Shown here in pieces: positions 47,055 to 55,795 of a stretch of DNA of 64,000 nucleotides. Under the pieces are notes generated by a model. That model did not search any database. It was given only the letters and a program-made list of their open reading frames with translations, and was not told the origin of the DNA. The stretch is from Skermanella mucosa (lineage in GTDB: Bacteria > Pseudomonadota > Alphaproteobacteria > Azospirillales > Azospirillaceae), in contig NZ_CP086106.1 in the NCBI RefSeq assembly GCF_016765655.2, positions 404,001 to 468,000 of the forward strand, written 5' to 3'. The position numbers and the translations under genes were made by a program. Numbering within the stretch: the first letter of the stretch is position 1; every line of letters begins with the position of its first letter.

Positions 47055-47945
47055 ATGAGGAGCCTGAATCTCGACCAGCTCCGGACCCTGGTCGAAGTGG
47101 TGGAAGGCGGCAGCTTCTCCGCAGCGGCGCGCCGGCTCAACCTCAGCCAGCCGGCGGTCAGCCAACAGATCCGCGAGCTGGAAGGCCGCTTCGGCGTCCA
47201 GCTGGTCGAGCGGCTGGGCAAGCGGGCCTTCGCCACCCCTGCCGGCCGCGATCTGGTCGAGCATGCCCATCGCCTGGCGCACGAGGCCGATCTGGCGGCC
47301 GCCGCCATGAGGCGGCACCGGGAAGGCTGGCTGGGCCGGGTGAGGATCGGCACCGGCGCGACCTACCTGGCTTATTTCTTCACGCCGATCCTGCGGAAGC
47401 TTCGCGAGCAGCATCCGAACATCGAGCTGGTCATCACCGTGGGCACCACCCAGGGCATCGTCGACGGCATGCTGCGCAACGAGATCGACATCGGGGCCGT
47501 GACCCTGCCGGTGGACGAGCGCCTGTTCGAGGTGACCTATATCCGCAGCGATCCCATGCAGGCCGTCCTGCCGACCAGCTACCCGGACATCCCGGAGACG
47601 GTCACGCCCGACTACATGGCGCGCCAGCCGCTGATCCTGGAGTATGCCAAGGCGACCACCGGCATGATGGTCCGGCAATGGCTTGCCGCCTCGGGGACGC
47701 CGCCGCGTCCCGCCATGGAGCTGGACATGATCGAGGCGATCAAGACCACCGTGGCGGCCGGCCTGGGCGTATCGATCCTGCCGTTCGAGGCGGTCCTGCG
47801 CCGTCCCCTGCCGGAGGGAATGGCGGTCCGCCCGCTGTCGCCGCCGGTCCACCGCCGGCTGGGCCTGATCCGGCGCCGGGACAAGGAGGCCGACCCGGCG
47901 CTGCGCCAAGTCCGGGAAGCGCTGCTGGAACTGGCGAACACCTGA
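47055..47945 (+). CDS. LysR family transcriptional regulator
   Basis: 296-residue regulator. The helix-turn-helix (about 4-63) is SFSAAARRLNLSQPAVSQQI with the following recognition helix; the effector domain (about 90-290) is of the type-2 periplasmic-binding fold, with YLAYFFTPILRKLREQHPNI and AGLGVSILPFEAV. The ATG at 47055 starts the conserved MRSLNLDQLRTLVEVVEGGS and has AAGGAAAA upstream; the frame to 46521 is not used. It is divergent from the DUF1127-GNAT genes, its probable targets. Ligand unknown. Confidence 0.92.
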   Translation: MRSLNLDQLRTLVEVVEGGSFSAAARRLNLSQPAVSQQIRELEGRFGVQLVERLGKRAFATPAGRDLVEHAHRLAHEADLAAAAMRRHREGWLGRVRIGTGATYLAYFFTPILRKLREQHPNIELVITVGTTQGIVDGMLRNEIDIGAVTLPVDERLFEVTYIRSDPMQAVLPTSYPDIPETVTPDYMARQPLILEYAKATTGMMVRQWLAASGTPPRPAMELDMIEAIKTTVAAGLGVSILPFEAVLRRPLPEGMAVRPLSPPVHRRLGLIRRRDKEADPALRQVREALLELANT

Positions 47946-47969
47946 TCCCGCGCCCCGGCCGCCTCCGCC

Positions 47970-48905
47970 TCACTGCGCCTGCTTGAACAGGATGATCGAA
48001 ATCCTCCGGTTGCGCGGGTCGTTCGGATTCTCCGGGAACAGCGGGTCCACCTCCGCGCGGCCGCTGACGTCGGCGATGCGGCCGGGGTTCAGGCCCATGG
48101 CGGACAGCGCCCGCAGCGTGGCGCCGGCGCGCTGGCTGGACAGGTCCCAGTTGCCCTGGGGATTGTTGGCGAACGGGGTGGCGTCGGTGTGGCCGCGGAT
48201 CGCGACTTTGTTGGGCAGCGGTCCGATCGCCTGGACGACACGGGCCAGCAGCTTGCGCATGTCTTCGTTCATCTGGGTGCTGCCGAGCGCGAACATGCTC
48301 TTGCCCTCGGCATCGACGATCTGCACCCGCATGCCTTCCGGCGTCTGGTCCACCAACAGGTTGTTCTTCAGGCCCTGGAGGTCGGGGGAGTTCTCGATCG
48401 CCTTCTTCAGCTCCTCCGCCGCGCGGTCGAACTGGCGCTTCTCGCGCTGTTCCGGCGTCAGGGACGGCGGGGCGCCGGGCTTGGGCGGGGCGCCGGCCGC
48501 CTGCTGGCCGGACCCGCTGTCCTCGCCCTCCGCCCCCTCGCCGGCGCCCTGGCTGTCGCCGTCGTTCTCGGTCGGGGCGACCAGCGTGCTCGGCGCGCTC
48601 TCCTGGGCGGTGAAGGCGGCGTTGGGCGAGGAGAGGCTGCCCGGCACGGATATGGTGACGCCGCCCAGCAGCCCGCCGGAGCCGCTGTTGGAACTGGAGA
48701 CCGCCGGGCTCGGCGAGAAATAGTCGGCCAGGCTCTTGCGCTGGTCCTCGGTGGTCGAGCCGAGCAGCCACAGCAGCAGGAAGAACGCCATCATGGCGGT
48801 CACGAAGTCGGCATAGGCCACCTTCCAGGCGCCGCCGTGGTGGCCGCCACCGCTGATCTCGATCCTCTTGATGATGATGGGACGCTCGCCGCCGCCCTTG
48901 GCCAT
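47970..48905 (-). CDS. motB: Flagellar motor stator protein MotB
   Basis: 311-residue stator subunit. The N-terminal cytoplasmic stretch and the single span YADFVTAMMAFFLLLWLLGS carry the proton-carrying Asp; a long periplasmic linker rich in Gly, Ala and Pro follows. The C-terminal OmpA/MotB peptidoglycan-binding domain includes VAIRGHTDATPF and NWDLSSQRAGATLRAL. AGGTGAGT precedes the ATG. It is divergent from motA across about 150 bases instead of following it as in the classical motAB operon. Confidence 0.93.
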   Translation of the reverse strand: MAKGGGERPIIIKRIEISGGGHHGGAWKVAYADFVTAMMAFFLLLWLLGSTTEDQRKSLADYFSPSPAVSSSNSGSGGLLGGVTISVPGSLSSPNAAFTAQESAPSTLVAPTENDGDSQGAGEGAEGEDSGSGQQAAGAPPKPGAPPSLTPEQREKRQFDRAAEELKKAIENSPDLQGLKNNLLVDQTPEGMRVQIVDAEGKSMFALGSTQMNEDMRKLLARVVQAIGPLPNKVAIRGHTDATPFANNPQGNWDLSSQRAGATLRALSAMGLNPGRIADVSGRAEVDPLFPENPNDPRNRRISIILFKQAQ

Positions 48906-49058
48906 GACTCACCTGAATGACGAAATATTAAGACTTCCACGACACCATGCGCTGGTCTTGTGCTGGTTCTGCGGCAAAACCGCGCGCCGTCCTGCGTGAC
49001 CTTGCAGAATACCTAGCCCGAGAATGTGAAGAATTCTTTATCGGCAAGTCGGACGATC

Positions 49059-49925
49059 ATGCTCGCAATCGGTGGTCTCGTTTTTCTTTTCATTTGCGTG
49101 TTCGGCGTCTACGCGATGACGGGCGGCAACATGGCGATCGTCATGGGCGCCTTGCCGCACGAGATGGCGACCATCGGCGGGGCGGCGGTCGGCACCTTCC
49201 TGATCTCCAACAGCGGGCACGTGATCAAGCACTCGCTGAAGGACATGGCCAAGGTCATCAAGGGGGCCAAGTTCAAGAAGTCCGACTACATGGACATCCT
49301 GACCCTGATGTTCCAACTGCTGAAACTGGCCAAGAACAAGGGCACCGTCGCGATCGAGCCGCATATCGAGAAGCCGAGCGAGAGCCCGATCTTCCAGGCC
49401 TATCCCAAGATCACCCACGACCATTTCGCGCAGGACCTGATCTGCGACTATCTGCGCATGGTCTCCATGAGCCAGGACGACCCCCACCAGGTCGAGGACA
49501 TCATGGACCGCGAGATCAAGGGCTTCCTGGCCGAGGGCGACCACGTGGCCCACGCGTTCCAGGGCATGGCCGACGCCCTGCCGGCGCTCGGCATCGTCGC
49601 GGCGGTGCTGGGCGTGGTGAAGACCATGGGCTCGCTGAACGAGCCGCCGCCCGTGCTCGGCAAGATGATCGGCGGCGCGCTGGTCGGCACCTTCCTGGGC
49701 GTGCTCCTGGCCTACGGCATCTTCGGCCCGATCGCCACGCGGCTGAAGGGCATCTACGAGGACGAAATCAAGTTCTACCACGTGATCCGGGTGATCATCA
49801 CCGCGCACCTGCACGGGCAGGCGCCGCAGATCAGCGTGGAGACCGGCCGGAAGGCCATTTCCCACGAATACATGCCGAGCTTCGCCGAAGTCGAGGAGAA
49901 GCTGAACAGCCTGCCGCCGGTGTGA
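49059..49925 (+). CDS. motA: Flagellar motor stator protein MotA
   Basis: 288-residue stator subunit with four membrane spans and a large cytoplasmic loop. The start MLAIGGLVFLFICVFGVYAM is span 1, followed by GALPHEMATIGGAAVGTFLI as span 2, the loop with VAIEPHIEKPSES, and the last spans around PALGIVAAVLGVVKTMG and GALVGTFLGVLLAYGIFGPI. The conserved charged loop residues and the Pro in span 3 needed for torque are present. ATG 49059 is used; a GTG at 49026 is in frame but would add a non-family extension. Confidence 0.92.
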   Translation: MLAIGGLVFLFICVFGVYAMTGGNMAIVMGALPHEMATIGGAAVGTFLISNSGHVIKHSLKDMAKVIKGAKFKKSDYMDILTLMFQLLKLAKNKGTVAIEPHIEKPSESPIFQAYPKITHDHFAQDLICDYLRMVSMSQDDPHQVEDIMDREIKGFLAEGDHVAHAFQGMADALPALGIVAAVLGVVKTMGSLNEPPPVLGKMIGGALVGTFLGVLLAYGIFGPIATRLKGIYEDEIKFYHVIRVIITAHLHGQAPQISVETGRKAISHEYMPSFAEVEEKLNSLPPV

Positions 49926-49940
49926 TCCGCCGGCGGCAGG
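49910..49940. terminator. Hairpin at the motA end
   Basis: An 11-base GC-rich inverted repeat (49910-49920 and 49930-49940) with a nine-base loop, spanning the motA stop codon. It has no following T-run, so Rho-independent termination is uncertain. Confidence 0.4.
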
Positions 49941-49968
49941 CGACTTTCCGGAACCCCGCCCGGCCCGC

Positions 49969-51360
49969 TCAGCCCGCGGTCTTGGTCACTTTCGGCTGGG
50001 CCGGCGGCTGCGCCGGAAGCTGGCGGAAAAGCGAGGTTCCGACCAGCAGGTCGACCGCGCGGCGGAGCTGGTAGTCCTCGGCGCTGCCGGGAACGGCGGG
50101 AGCGGCCGGGGCCGGCGCGGCACCGGGGGCGGGTGTGGCGGCCGGCGGCTGTCCGCGCGGCGCGTCCTTGGACAGCGTGTCGTTGGACAGGGCGCCGCGC
50201 AGGTCCGATTCCTTCCGGCCCGGCGTCTGGGCGACCTGCTCCAGCTTGGCCTGCTCCACCGTGATGTCGGGGGTGACGCCGAGCGCCTGGATCGACCGGC
50301 CCGACGGGGTGTAGTAGCGGGCGGTGGTGATCTTCATGGCCTTCTGGTCGGGCAGCGGCATGATCGTCTGGACCGATCCCTTGCCGAAGGTCTGGGTGCC
50401 CATCAGGACGGCCCGGTGCTGATCCTGGAGCGCGCCCGCCACGATCTCCGACGCGGAGGCCGAGCCGCCGTTGACCAGGACCACGATCGGCAGGCCCTTG
50501 GTCAGGTCGCCGGACGTGGCGTCGAACCGCTGGGTCTCCACCCCGTCGCGGCCCCGGGTCGAGACGATGTTGCCCTTGTCCAGGAAGCTGTCGGCGACCG
50601 AGACCGCCTGGTCCAGCAGGCCGCCGGGGTTGTTGCGCAGGTCGACCACATAGCCGATCAGCCGGTTGCCGAGCTGCTGCTGGAGCGACTGCACGGCCTT
50701 CTCCAGCCCCGGCTGGGTCTGGCGGCTGAAGCCGGTGATGCGGATATAGCCGACGTCGCCCTCCGCCCGCGACTTGACCGGCTGGCTCCTGATCACCTCG
50801 CGCGTCAGGTTCACTTCGAACGGCGCCGCCTCGGCCGCGCCGCGGCGGACCATGACCTTGATCGGCTGGCCGACCGGGCCGCGCATCCGCTCGACCGCCT
50901 GCTTGAGGGTCAGGCCCTGGACCGGCTCGCCGTCGATCTGGGTGATCAGGTCGCCGCTCTGGAACCCGGCGCGCGCCGCCGGAGTGTCGTCGATCGGCGA
51001 GATCACCTTGACGTAGCCGTTCTCCAGCGTGACCTCGATGCCCAGCCCGCCGAACTCGCCGCGGGTCTGCACCTGCATCTCGGCGAAGTCCTCGGTGTCG
51101 AGGAAGCTGGAATGGGGATCGAGCGAGGTCAGCATGCCCTCGATCGCGGCCTTGACGAGCTGCTCGTCGGTCATCTTCTCGACATACTGCCCCCGGACCC
51201 GTTCGAACACCTCGCTGAACAGGTTCAGCGCCCGCTCATCGACCGAAGTTTGGGCGGGCGCCGCCTTGGCCGGTGTCGCCGCCGGGGGCTGCGCCAGGAC
51301 CGGCAGCGGCGCCATGAGCACCAGCGACATGAAGGCGGCGGAGACGAATTTCTGCGGCAT
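49969..51360 (-). CDS. S41 C-terminal processing peptidase
   Basis: 463-residue exported protease. A signal peptide (cut near LPVLAQ) precedes a regulatory region, a PDZ domain (about 80-170, GGLGIEVTLENGYVKVISPI), and the S41 catalytic core with the Ser in VNGGSASASEIVAGAL and the Lys in GTQTFGKGSVQT. The C-terminus is a Pro/Ala-rich linker ending in RRAVDLLVGTSLFR. ATG 51360 has AGGA about nine bases upstream; the frame from 51549 is longer but lacks a signal at its start. CtpA-type enzymes process or degrade periplasmic proteins. Confidence 0.93.
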   Translation of the reverse strand: MPQKFVSAAFMSLVLMAPLPVLAQPPAATPAKAAPAQTSVDERALNLFSEVFERVRGQYVEKMTDEQLVKAAIEGMLTSLDPHSSFLDTEDFAEMQVQTRGEFGGLGIEVTLENGYVKVISPIDDTPAARAGFQSGDLITQIDGEPVQGLTLKQAVERMRGPVGQPIKVMVRRGAAEAAPFEVNLTREVIRSQPVKSRAEGDVGYIRITGFSRQTQPGLEKAVQSLQQQLGNRLIGYVVDLRNNPGGLLDQAVSVADSFLDKGNIVSTRGRDGVETQRFDATSGDLTKGLPIVVLVNGGSASASEIVAGALQDQHRAVLMGTQTFGKGSVQTIMPLPDQKAMKITTARYYTPSGRSIQALGVTPDITVEQAKLEQVAQTPGRKESDLRGALSNDTLSKDAPRGQPPAATPAPGAAPAPAAPAVPGSAEDYQLRRAVDLLVGTSLFRQLPAQPPAQPKVTKTAG

Positions 51361-51666
51361 GCGGGCGTGATCCTGTGACGGGCTTGCGGTGAGCCTGGGG
51401 GCTGGTTGATGAAACAGGGGTGCTGGCACGGGCTGCTCTATCGATACGATACACCAAACGGGCCGCGATAAAGAGAACAGGAATATGGTTAATGTAAGGT
51501 TATGAAAAATGCGGCCCGGCGGCCCGGCGGGGCTTTCATGCCCCTTCACAGCACGGTGATGCTGTGGAACACTCCGCAGGCCGCCGCATGCCGCACTGCA
51601 TCATCCCGCAGGCATCATCCGGTACGGCCAAGAATCGAGCGGTGCTAGAGACAGGAAGGTTCTGCG

Positions 51667-52620
51667 ATGATGAGACGATGCTTCGGCGTATTGTCGGCCC
51701 TGGCCATGGCGGTCGCCGCCTCCACCTCGGCGCTGGGAGCCGATTTGCCCAAGGTGACCCTGGCGATGAGCGGCTGGACCGGCTTCGCCCCGATCACCCT
51801 GGCGCAGAAGGCCGGCATCTTCGAGCGCAACGGCGTCCAGGTCGAGATCAAGAAGATGCCGACCTCCAACCGGCACCAGGCGATGGCGTCGGGCGACGTG
51901 CAGGCGATCACGACCACGGTCGATACCCACATCCTGTACGCGTCGAGCGGCGTCCCGGTCACGCAGGTGCTGGTGCTCGACACCTCCTCCGGCGGCGACG
52001 GCATCGCCGCGCGGGACGGCATCGGGTCGCTAAAGGACGCCAAGGGCAAGTCGGTGGCGGTGCAGTTCGGCGGCGTCCCGCAGTTCTGGCTGGCCTACCT
52101 TCTCAAGCAGCAGGGCATGAAGCTCGACGACCTCAAGCTGACCAACCTGGAGCCCAAGGACGCGGCCAGCGCCTTCGTCGCCGGCCAGTTCGACCTGGCC
52201 GTCACGTACGAGCCGTACCTGTCCACGGTGCGGGCCAACAATGCCGGCAAGATCATCGTCACCTCGGCCGAGACGCCCGGCGTGATCGTCGATACCCTGG
52301 CGTTCCAGCCGGACTACATCGCGTCGAACCCCAAGGTCGTCCAGGCCATGGTCAAGTCCTGGTTCGAGGCGCTCGACATGATCAAGGCGCAGCCGGAGGA
52401 GGCCTACCGCATCATGGGCGCCGACGTTAACCAGACGCCCGAGCAGTTCCAGGCCTCCGCCAAGTTCGTGCAATGGTACGACCGCGACATGAACCGGACC
52501 TACATGGCCGAGACCCTGCCGAAATTCCTGAAGGAGGCCAACGACGTCATGGTGGAGGCCAGGCTGGTGCGCCGGCCGGCCGACGTCTCGACCATGGTCG
52601 ACGCATCCTTCGTGAAGTAG
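51667..52620 (+). CDS. NitT/TauT-type ABC transporter substrate-binding protein
   Basis: 317-residue periplasmic binding protein. The signal peptide ends near STSALGADLPK; the mature protein has VTLAMSGWTGFAPITLAQKA and a two-domain PBP type-2 fold with MASGDVQAITTTVDTHILYA and GQFDLAVTYEPYLSTV. This family binds nitrate, sulfonates, aromatic or pyrimidine-precursor compounds; the ligand is not indicated. AGGAAGG lies upstream of the ATG. It heads a three-gene import operon with permease and ATPase. Confidence 0.9.
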   Translation: MMRRCFGVLSALAMAVAASTSALGADLPKVTLAMSGWTGFAPITLAQKAGIFERNGVQVEIKKMPTSNRHQAMASGDVQAITTTVDTHILYASSGVPVTQVLVLDTSSGGDGIAARDGIGSLKDAKGKSVAVQFGGVPQFWLAYLLKQQGMKLDDLKLTNLEPKDAASAFVAGQFDLAVTYEPYLSTVRANNAGKIIVTSAETPGVIVDTLAFQPDYIASNPKVVQAMVKSWFEALDMIKAQPEEAYRIMGADVNQTPEQFQASAKFVQWYDRDMNRTYMAETLPKFLKEANDVMVEARLVRRPADVSTMVDASFVK

Positions 52621-52636
52621 GCGCGCAGCCGTTTCG

Positions 52637-53419
52637 ATGCCGGATCTTTTCAATCCCCTCAAGCCGGTGCCCCCCGGGCGCCGGATAGCGCTTGGCGTCC
52701 TGGGGTTCGTCACGGTGGTGGCCCTGTGGTGGGCCGTCACCGCCAGCGGCCTCGTCAAGCCTCTGTTCCTGGCCGGCCCCTGGGACACGCTGAAGGCTGG
52801 ATACGCCCTGTTCTTCGAGTTCGGCTTCGCCGGCGACGTCGCCGTGACGGTCGGGCGGGTGTTCGGCGGCTTCCTGATCGCCACGGCGGTCGCGGTGCCG
52901 CTCGGCATCCTGATGGGCGCGTTCAAGCCGGTCGAAGCCTTCTTCGAGCCGCTGATCTCCTTCGCGCGCTACCTGCCGGCCTCTGCCTTCATCCCGCTGC
53001 TGATCCTGTGGGCGGGGGTGGGCGAGGCGCAGAAGCTGTCCGTGATCTTCATCGGCGCGGTCTTCCAGATCTGCCTGATGGTCGCGGTGATCGTCGGCGG
53101 CACCCGCGCCGAACTGGTCGAGGCGGCCTATACCCTGGGGGCGAAGAACCGCGGGGTCGTGCTCCGGGTCATGCTGCCGGCGGCGGCGCCCCAGATCTTC
53201 GAGACCCTGCGGCTGGTGCTGGGCTGGGCCTGGACCTACGTGATCGTCGCCGAGCTGATCGGGGCCAGCGCCGGCATCGGCTTCATGATCATCGACGCCC
53301 AGCGTTTCCTGGACACCGGGCAGATGATCTTCGGCATCTTCGTGATCGGGGTGATCGGGCTGGTTTCCGACTTCCTGTTCAAGCAGGTGAACCGGCACCT
53401 GTTCTCCTGGGCCAGCTGA
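52637..53419 (+). CDS. NitT/TauT-type ABC transporter permease
   Basis: 260-residue inner-membrane permease with six spans. The EAA-type loop that contacts the ATPase is around VEAAYTLGAKNRGVVLRVML, and the opening spans and GRVFGGFLIATAVAVPLGIL match SsuC/TauC-like proteins. It lies between the binding-protein and ATPase genes, with 16-base gaps on each side. Confidence 0.93.
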   Translation: MPDLFNPLKPVPPGRRIALGVLGFVTVVALWWAVTASGLVKPLFLAGPWDTLKAGYALFFEFGFAGDVAVTVGRVFGGFLIATAVAVPLGILMGAFKPVEAFFEPLISFARYLPASAFIPLLILWAGVGEAQKLSVIFIGAVFQICLMVAVIVGGTRAELVEAAYTLGAKNRGVVLRVMLPAAAPQIFETLRLVLGWAWTYVIVAELIGASAGIGFMIIDAQRFLDTGQMIFGIFVIGVIGLVSDFLFKQVNRHLFSWAS

Positions 53420-53435
53420 TGGCGGCGTAATCGTA

Positions 53436-54230
53436 ATGAGCACCTTGGATATCGACGGCGTCGGGCGGGTCTTTCCCCCGGCACGGCGGGGCGGCGCGGC
53501 TACCGTGGCACTCCAGCCGACCGACCTGGCCGTGGCGGACAACGACTTCATCACGATCCTGGGACCGTCCGGCTGCGGCAAGTCCACCCTGCTGCGCATC
53601 GTCGCCGGCCTGGACCTGCCCAGCCAGGGCCGGGTGCTGATGGACGGCCGGCCGGTCGGCGGGCCTGGACCCGACCGCGGCATGGTCTTCCAGTCCTACA
53701 GCCTTTTCCCCTGGATGACGGTGCGCGACAATATCTGCTTCGGGCTGCGCGAGAAGGGCTTGCCGAAGGCCCGGCAGAAGGAGATCTCCGACTATTTCCT
53801 GGAGCGCGTCGGCCTGCGCCAGTTCGCCGACCATTTCCCCAAGACGCTGTCCGGCGGCATGAAGCAGCGCACGGCGCTGGCCCGGGCGCTCGCCAACGAC
53901 CCCAAGGTGCTGCTGCTGGACGAGCCGTTCGGGGCCCTGGACCACCAGACCCGGGCGCTGATGCAGGAGCTTCTGCTGGGCATCTGGGAGGCCGACCAAA
54001 AGACCGTCCTGTTCGTCACCCACGACATCGACGAGGCGATCTTCCTGGCGAACCGCGTGGTCGTCATGACGGCGCGGCCCGGCCGGATCAAATGCGACAT
54101 CCCGATCGACCTGCCGCACCCCCGCACCTACACGATCAAGACGACGCCGCGGTTCGCCGAGTACAAGGCCCGCCTTACCGAGGAAATCCGGGTGGAGACG
54201 ATCCGGGCGGACGCCATGGTGGCGGGGTAG
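53436..54230 (+). CDS. NitT/TauT-type ABC transporter ATP-binding protein
   Basis: 264-residue SsuB/TauB-type ATPase. Walker A is GPSGCGKST, the Q-loop is VFQSYSLFPWMTV, the signature is LSGGMKQRTALARAL, Walker B is VLLLDEPFGALD and the switch His is in VTHDIDEAI. It is the last gene of the importer operon. The terminal residues are followed by the inverted repeat at 54249. Confidence 0.94.
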   Translation: MSTLDIDGVGRVFPPARRGGAATVALQPTDLAVADNDFITILGPSGCGKSTLLRIVAGLDLPSQGRVLMDGRPVGGPGPDRGMVFQSYSLFPWMTVRDNICFGLREKGLPKARQKEISDYFLERVGLRQFADHFPKTLSGGMKQRTALARALANDPKVLLLDEPFGALDHQTRALMQELLLGIWEADQKTVLFVTHDIDEAIFLANRVVVMTARPGRIKCDIPIDLPHPRTYTIKTTPRFAEYKARLTEEIRVETIRADAMVAG

Positions 54231-54248
54231 GATCGGTATTCATTGTTT

Positions 54249-54329
54249 GGCCACAGATGAACGGCGATGGAATCAGATCAGAGATGAACCATGCGTCATA
54301 TCTGCTTTCATCGCCGTTCATCTGTGGCC
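54249..54329. repeat. Inverted repeat between importer and WD40 genes
   Basis: Arms 54249-54272 and 54306-54329 are reverse complements with one mismatch in 24 bases (ends GGCCACAGATGAACGGCGAT), loop 33 bases. The same unit occurs once at 8599-8620 with three differences. It may work as a hairpin terminator or be a mobile intergenic element. Confidence 0.65.
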
Positions 54330-54431
54330 CGAAACATATCGTCCGACGCATAAAGCGCTGGCGGGCTGGATTTGACCGTCGCCGGTCAACCATGCATGTT
54401 GACGGGATCTGGACAGAACGGAGCAACCGCA

Positions 54432-55754
54432 GTGCCCTTCGCACCGCCAACCATCGGCCGCTTCCTGATCGCGGCCGCAGCGCTGCTGGTCGCCGCGATG
54501 CCGGCGCGGGCGCAGCTTGTCGGCCATGGCGGCATGGTCAAGGGGGTGGCCGTCTCGGCCGACGGCAGCCGCGCCGCGAGCGCCGGGTTCGATTATTCGG
54601 TGATGCTGTGGGACCCCAAGGCGGCGGCGGCCGTGGCGCTGATGCACGGGCACGAGGCGGCGGTCAACGCGGTCGCCTTCACGCCCGACGGAAGCCGCGT
54701 CGTCAGCGGCGGGGACGACGGGAAGGTGATCCTCTGGCGGCTGGGGCAGGGCGCTCCGGAGCGGGTCATGGCCGGCCACAAGGGGCGGGTCGCCGCCGTC
54801 GCGGTGGCGCCGGACGGGCTGACGGCGGCTTCGGCGGCCTGGGACCGCACGGTCCGGCTGTGGGACCTGGAGAGCGGCGCCCAACTGGCCGAACTGACGG
54901 GACATGCCGGCAACGTCAACGCCGTGGCCTTCACGCCCGACGGTGCACGGCTGGTCAGCGCCGGGGAGGACGGCACGGTCCGCCTCTGGAACCGGTCAGA
55001 CGGAACGGAGATCAAGGCGCTGGGTAGTGGCCTGCCTGTCAACGCCCTGGCGCTGACTCCCGACGGCGCGCGTGCCGTGGCGGGCGGGATCGACGGTACC
55101 GTCCGGATCTGGAACCTGGAAACCGGGACCGAGGAGGCCGGTCCCGTGGTCGGCGATCCGGCCCCGGTGCTCGCGGTGGCGGTCTCGCCCGACGGCTCCC
55201 TCGGTGCGGTTTCCGGAGTGACCGGCGGCATCACCGTGTGGGCGCCGGCGGACGGGCGCGTGCTCCATGCCCTGGCGGGGCATCGCGGCCCGGTCTGGGC
55301 GCTGGCCTTCGAACCGGACGGGAAGCGGCTGCTGACTGCGGGGGGAGACGGGGCGATCCGCCTCTGGGATGCCGCGACCGGGCAGGAAATCCGCACCGGC
55401 GCCTCCCGGCTGGCGGCCTCCGACGTGCCGCGGGACGCGCAGGGGGAACGCGGGGCGGAGCTGTTCCGCCGGTGCAGCGCCTGCCACACGGTCACTCCCG
55501 ACGGCGGCAATCGGGCGGGGCCGACGCTCTACGGCGTGTTCGGCCGCCGGGTCGGCACCGTTCCGGGCTATCCCTACTCGCCGGCGCTCCGGGACGGGAC
55601 CATCGTGTGGACCGCCGAGACTGTCGGCGACCTGTTCAAGCGCGGGCCTGACGTTGTGACGCCGGGCACCAAGATGCCGGTCCAGACCATCGGCAACGAC
55701 GCGGAGCGGGAAGAGCTGATCCGCTGGCTGGAAAAAGTAACGGCGCCCCGCTGA
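54432..55754 (+). CDS. WD40 repeat protein fused to a c-type cytochrome
   Basis: 440-residue exported protein. A GTG start at 54432 with GGAG eight bases upstream leads into a signal peptide (FLIAAAALLVAAMPARAQ). Residues about 25-330 carry seven WD40-like blades, for example WDRTVRLWDLESGAQLAEL and DGTVRLWNRSDGTEI. The C-terminal 110 residues form a class I cytochrome c with the CSACH heme site and the axial Met in GTKMPVQTI. The fusion suggests a periplasmic electron carrier with a protein-docking propeller; its partner is unknown. A TTG at 54372 and ATG at 54396 are alternative starts. Confidence 0.85.
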   Translation: MPFAPPTIGRFLIAAAALLVAAMPARAQLVGHGGMVKGVAVSADGSRAASAGFDYSVMLWDPKAAAAVALMHGHEAAVNAVAFTPDGSRVVSGGDDGKVILWRLGQGAPERVMAGHKGRVAAVAVAPDGLTAASAAWDRTVRLWDLESGAQLAELTGHAGNVNAVAFTPDGARLVSAGEDGTVRLWNRSDGTEIKALGSGLPVNALALTPDGARAVAGGIDGTVRIWNLETGTEEAGPVVGDPAPVLAVAVSPDGSLGAVSGVTGGITVWAPADGRVLHALAGHRGPVWALAFEPDGKRLLTAGGDGAIRLWDAATGQEIRTGASRLAASDVPRDAQGERGAELFRRCSACHTVTPDGGNRAGPTLYGVFGRRVGTVPGYPYSPALRDGTIVWTAETVGDLFKRGPDVVTPGTKMPVQTIGNDAEREELIRWLEKVTAPR

Positions 55755-55765
55755 ACGGGGCGCCG
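55741..55765 (-). terminator. typA terminator inside the convergent WD40 gene end
   Basis: Arms CGGCGCCCCG (55741-55750) and its reverse complement (55756-55765), loop CTGAA. On the minus strand the hairpin is followed by TTACTTTTT, the usual form of a Rho-independent terminator, so it should end typA mRNA. The WD40 stop codon TGA (55752-55754) sits in the loop. Confidence 0.75.
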
Positions 55766-55795
55766 CATACCAGTTGCCTCAGGAAAACCGGGCGA

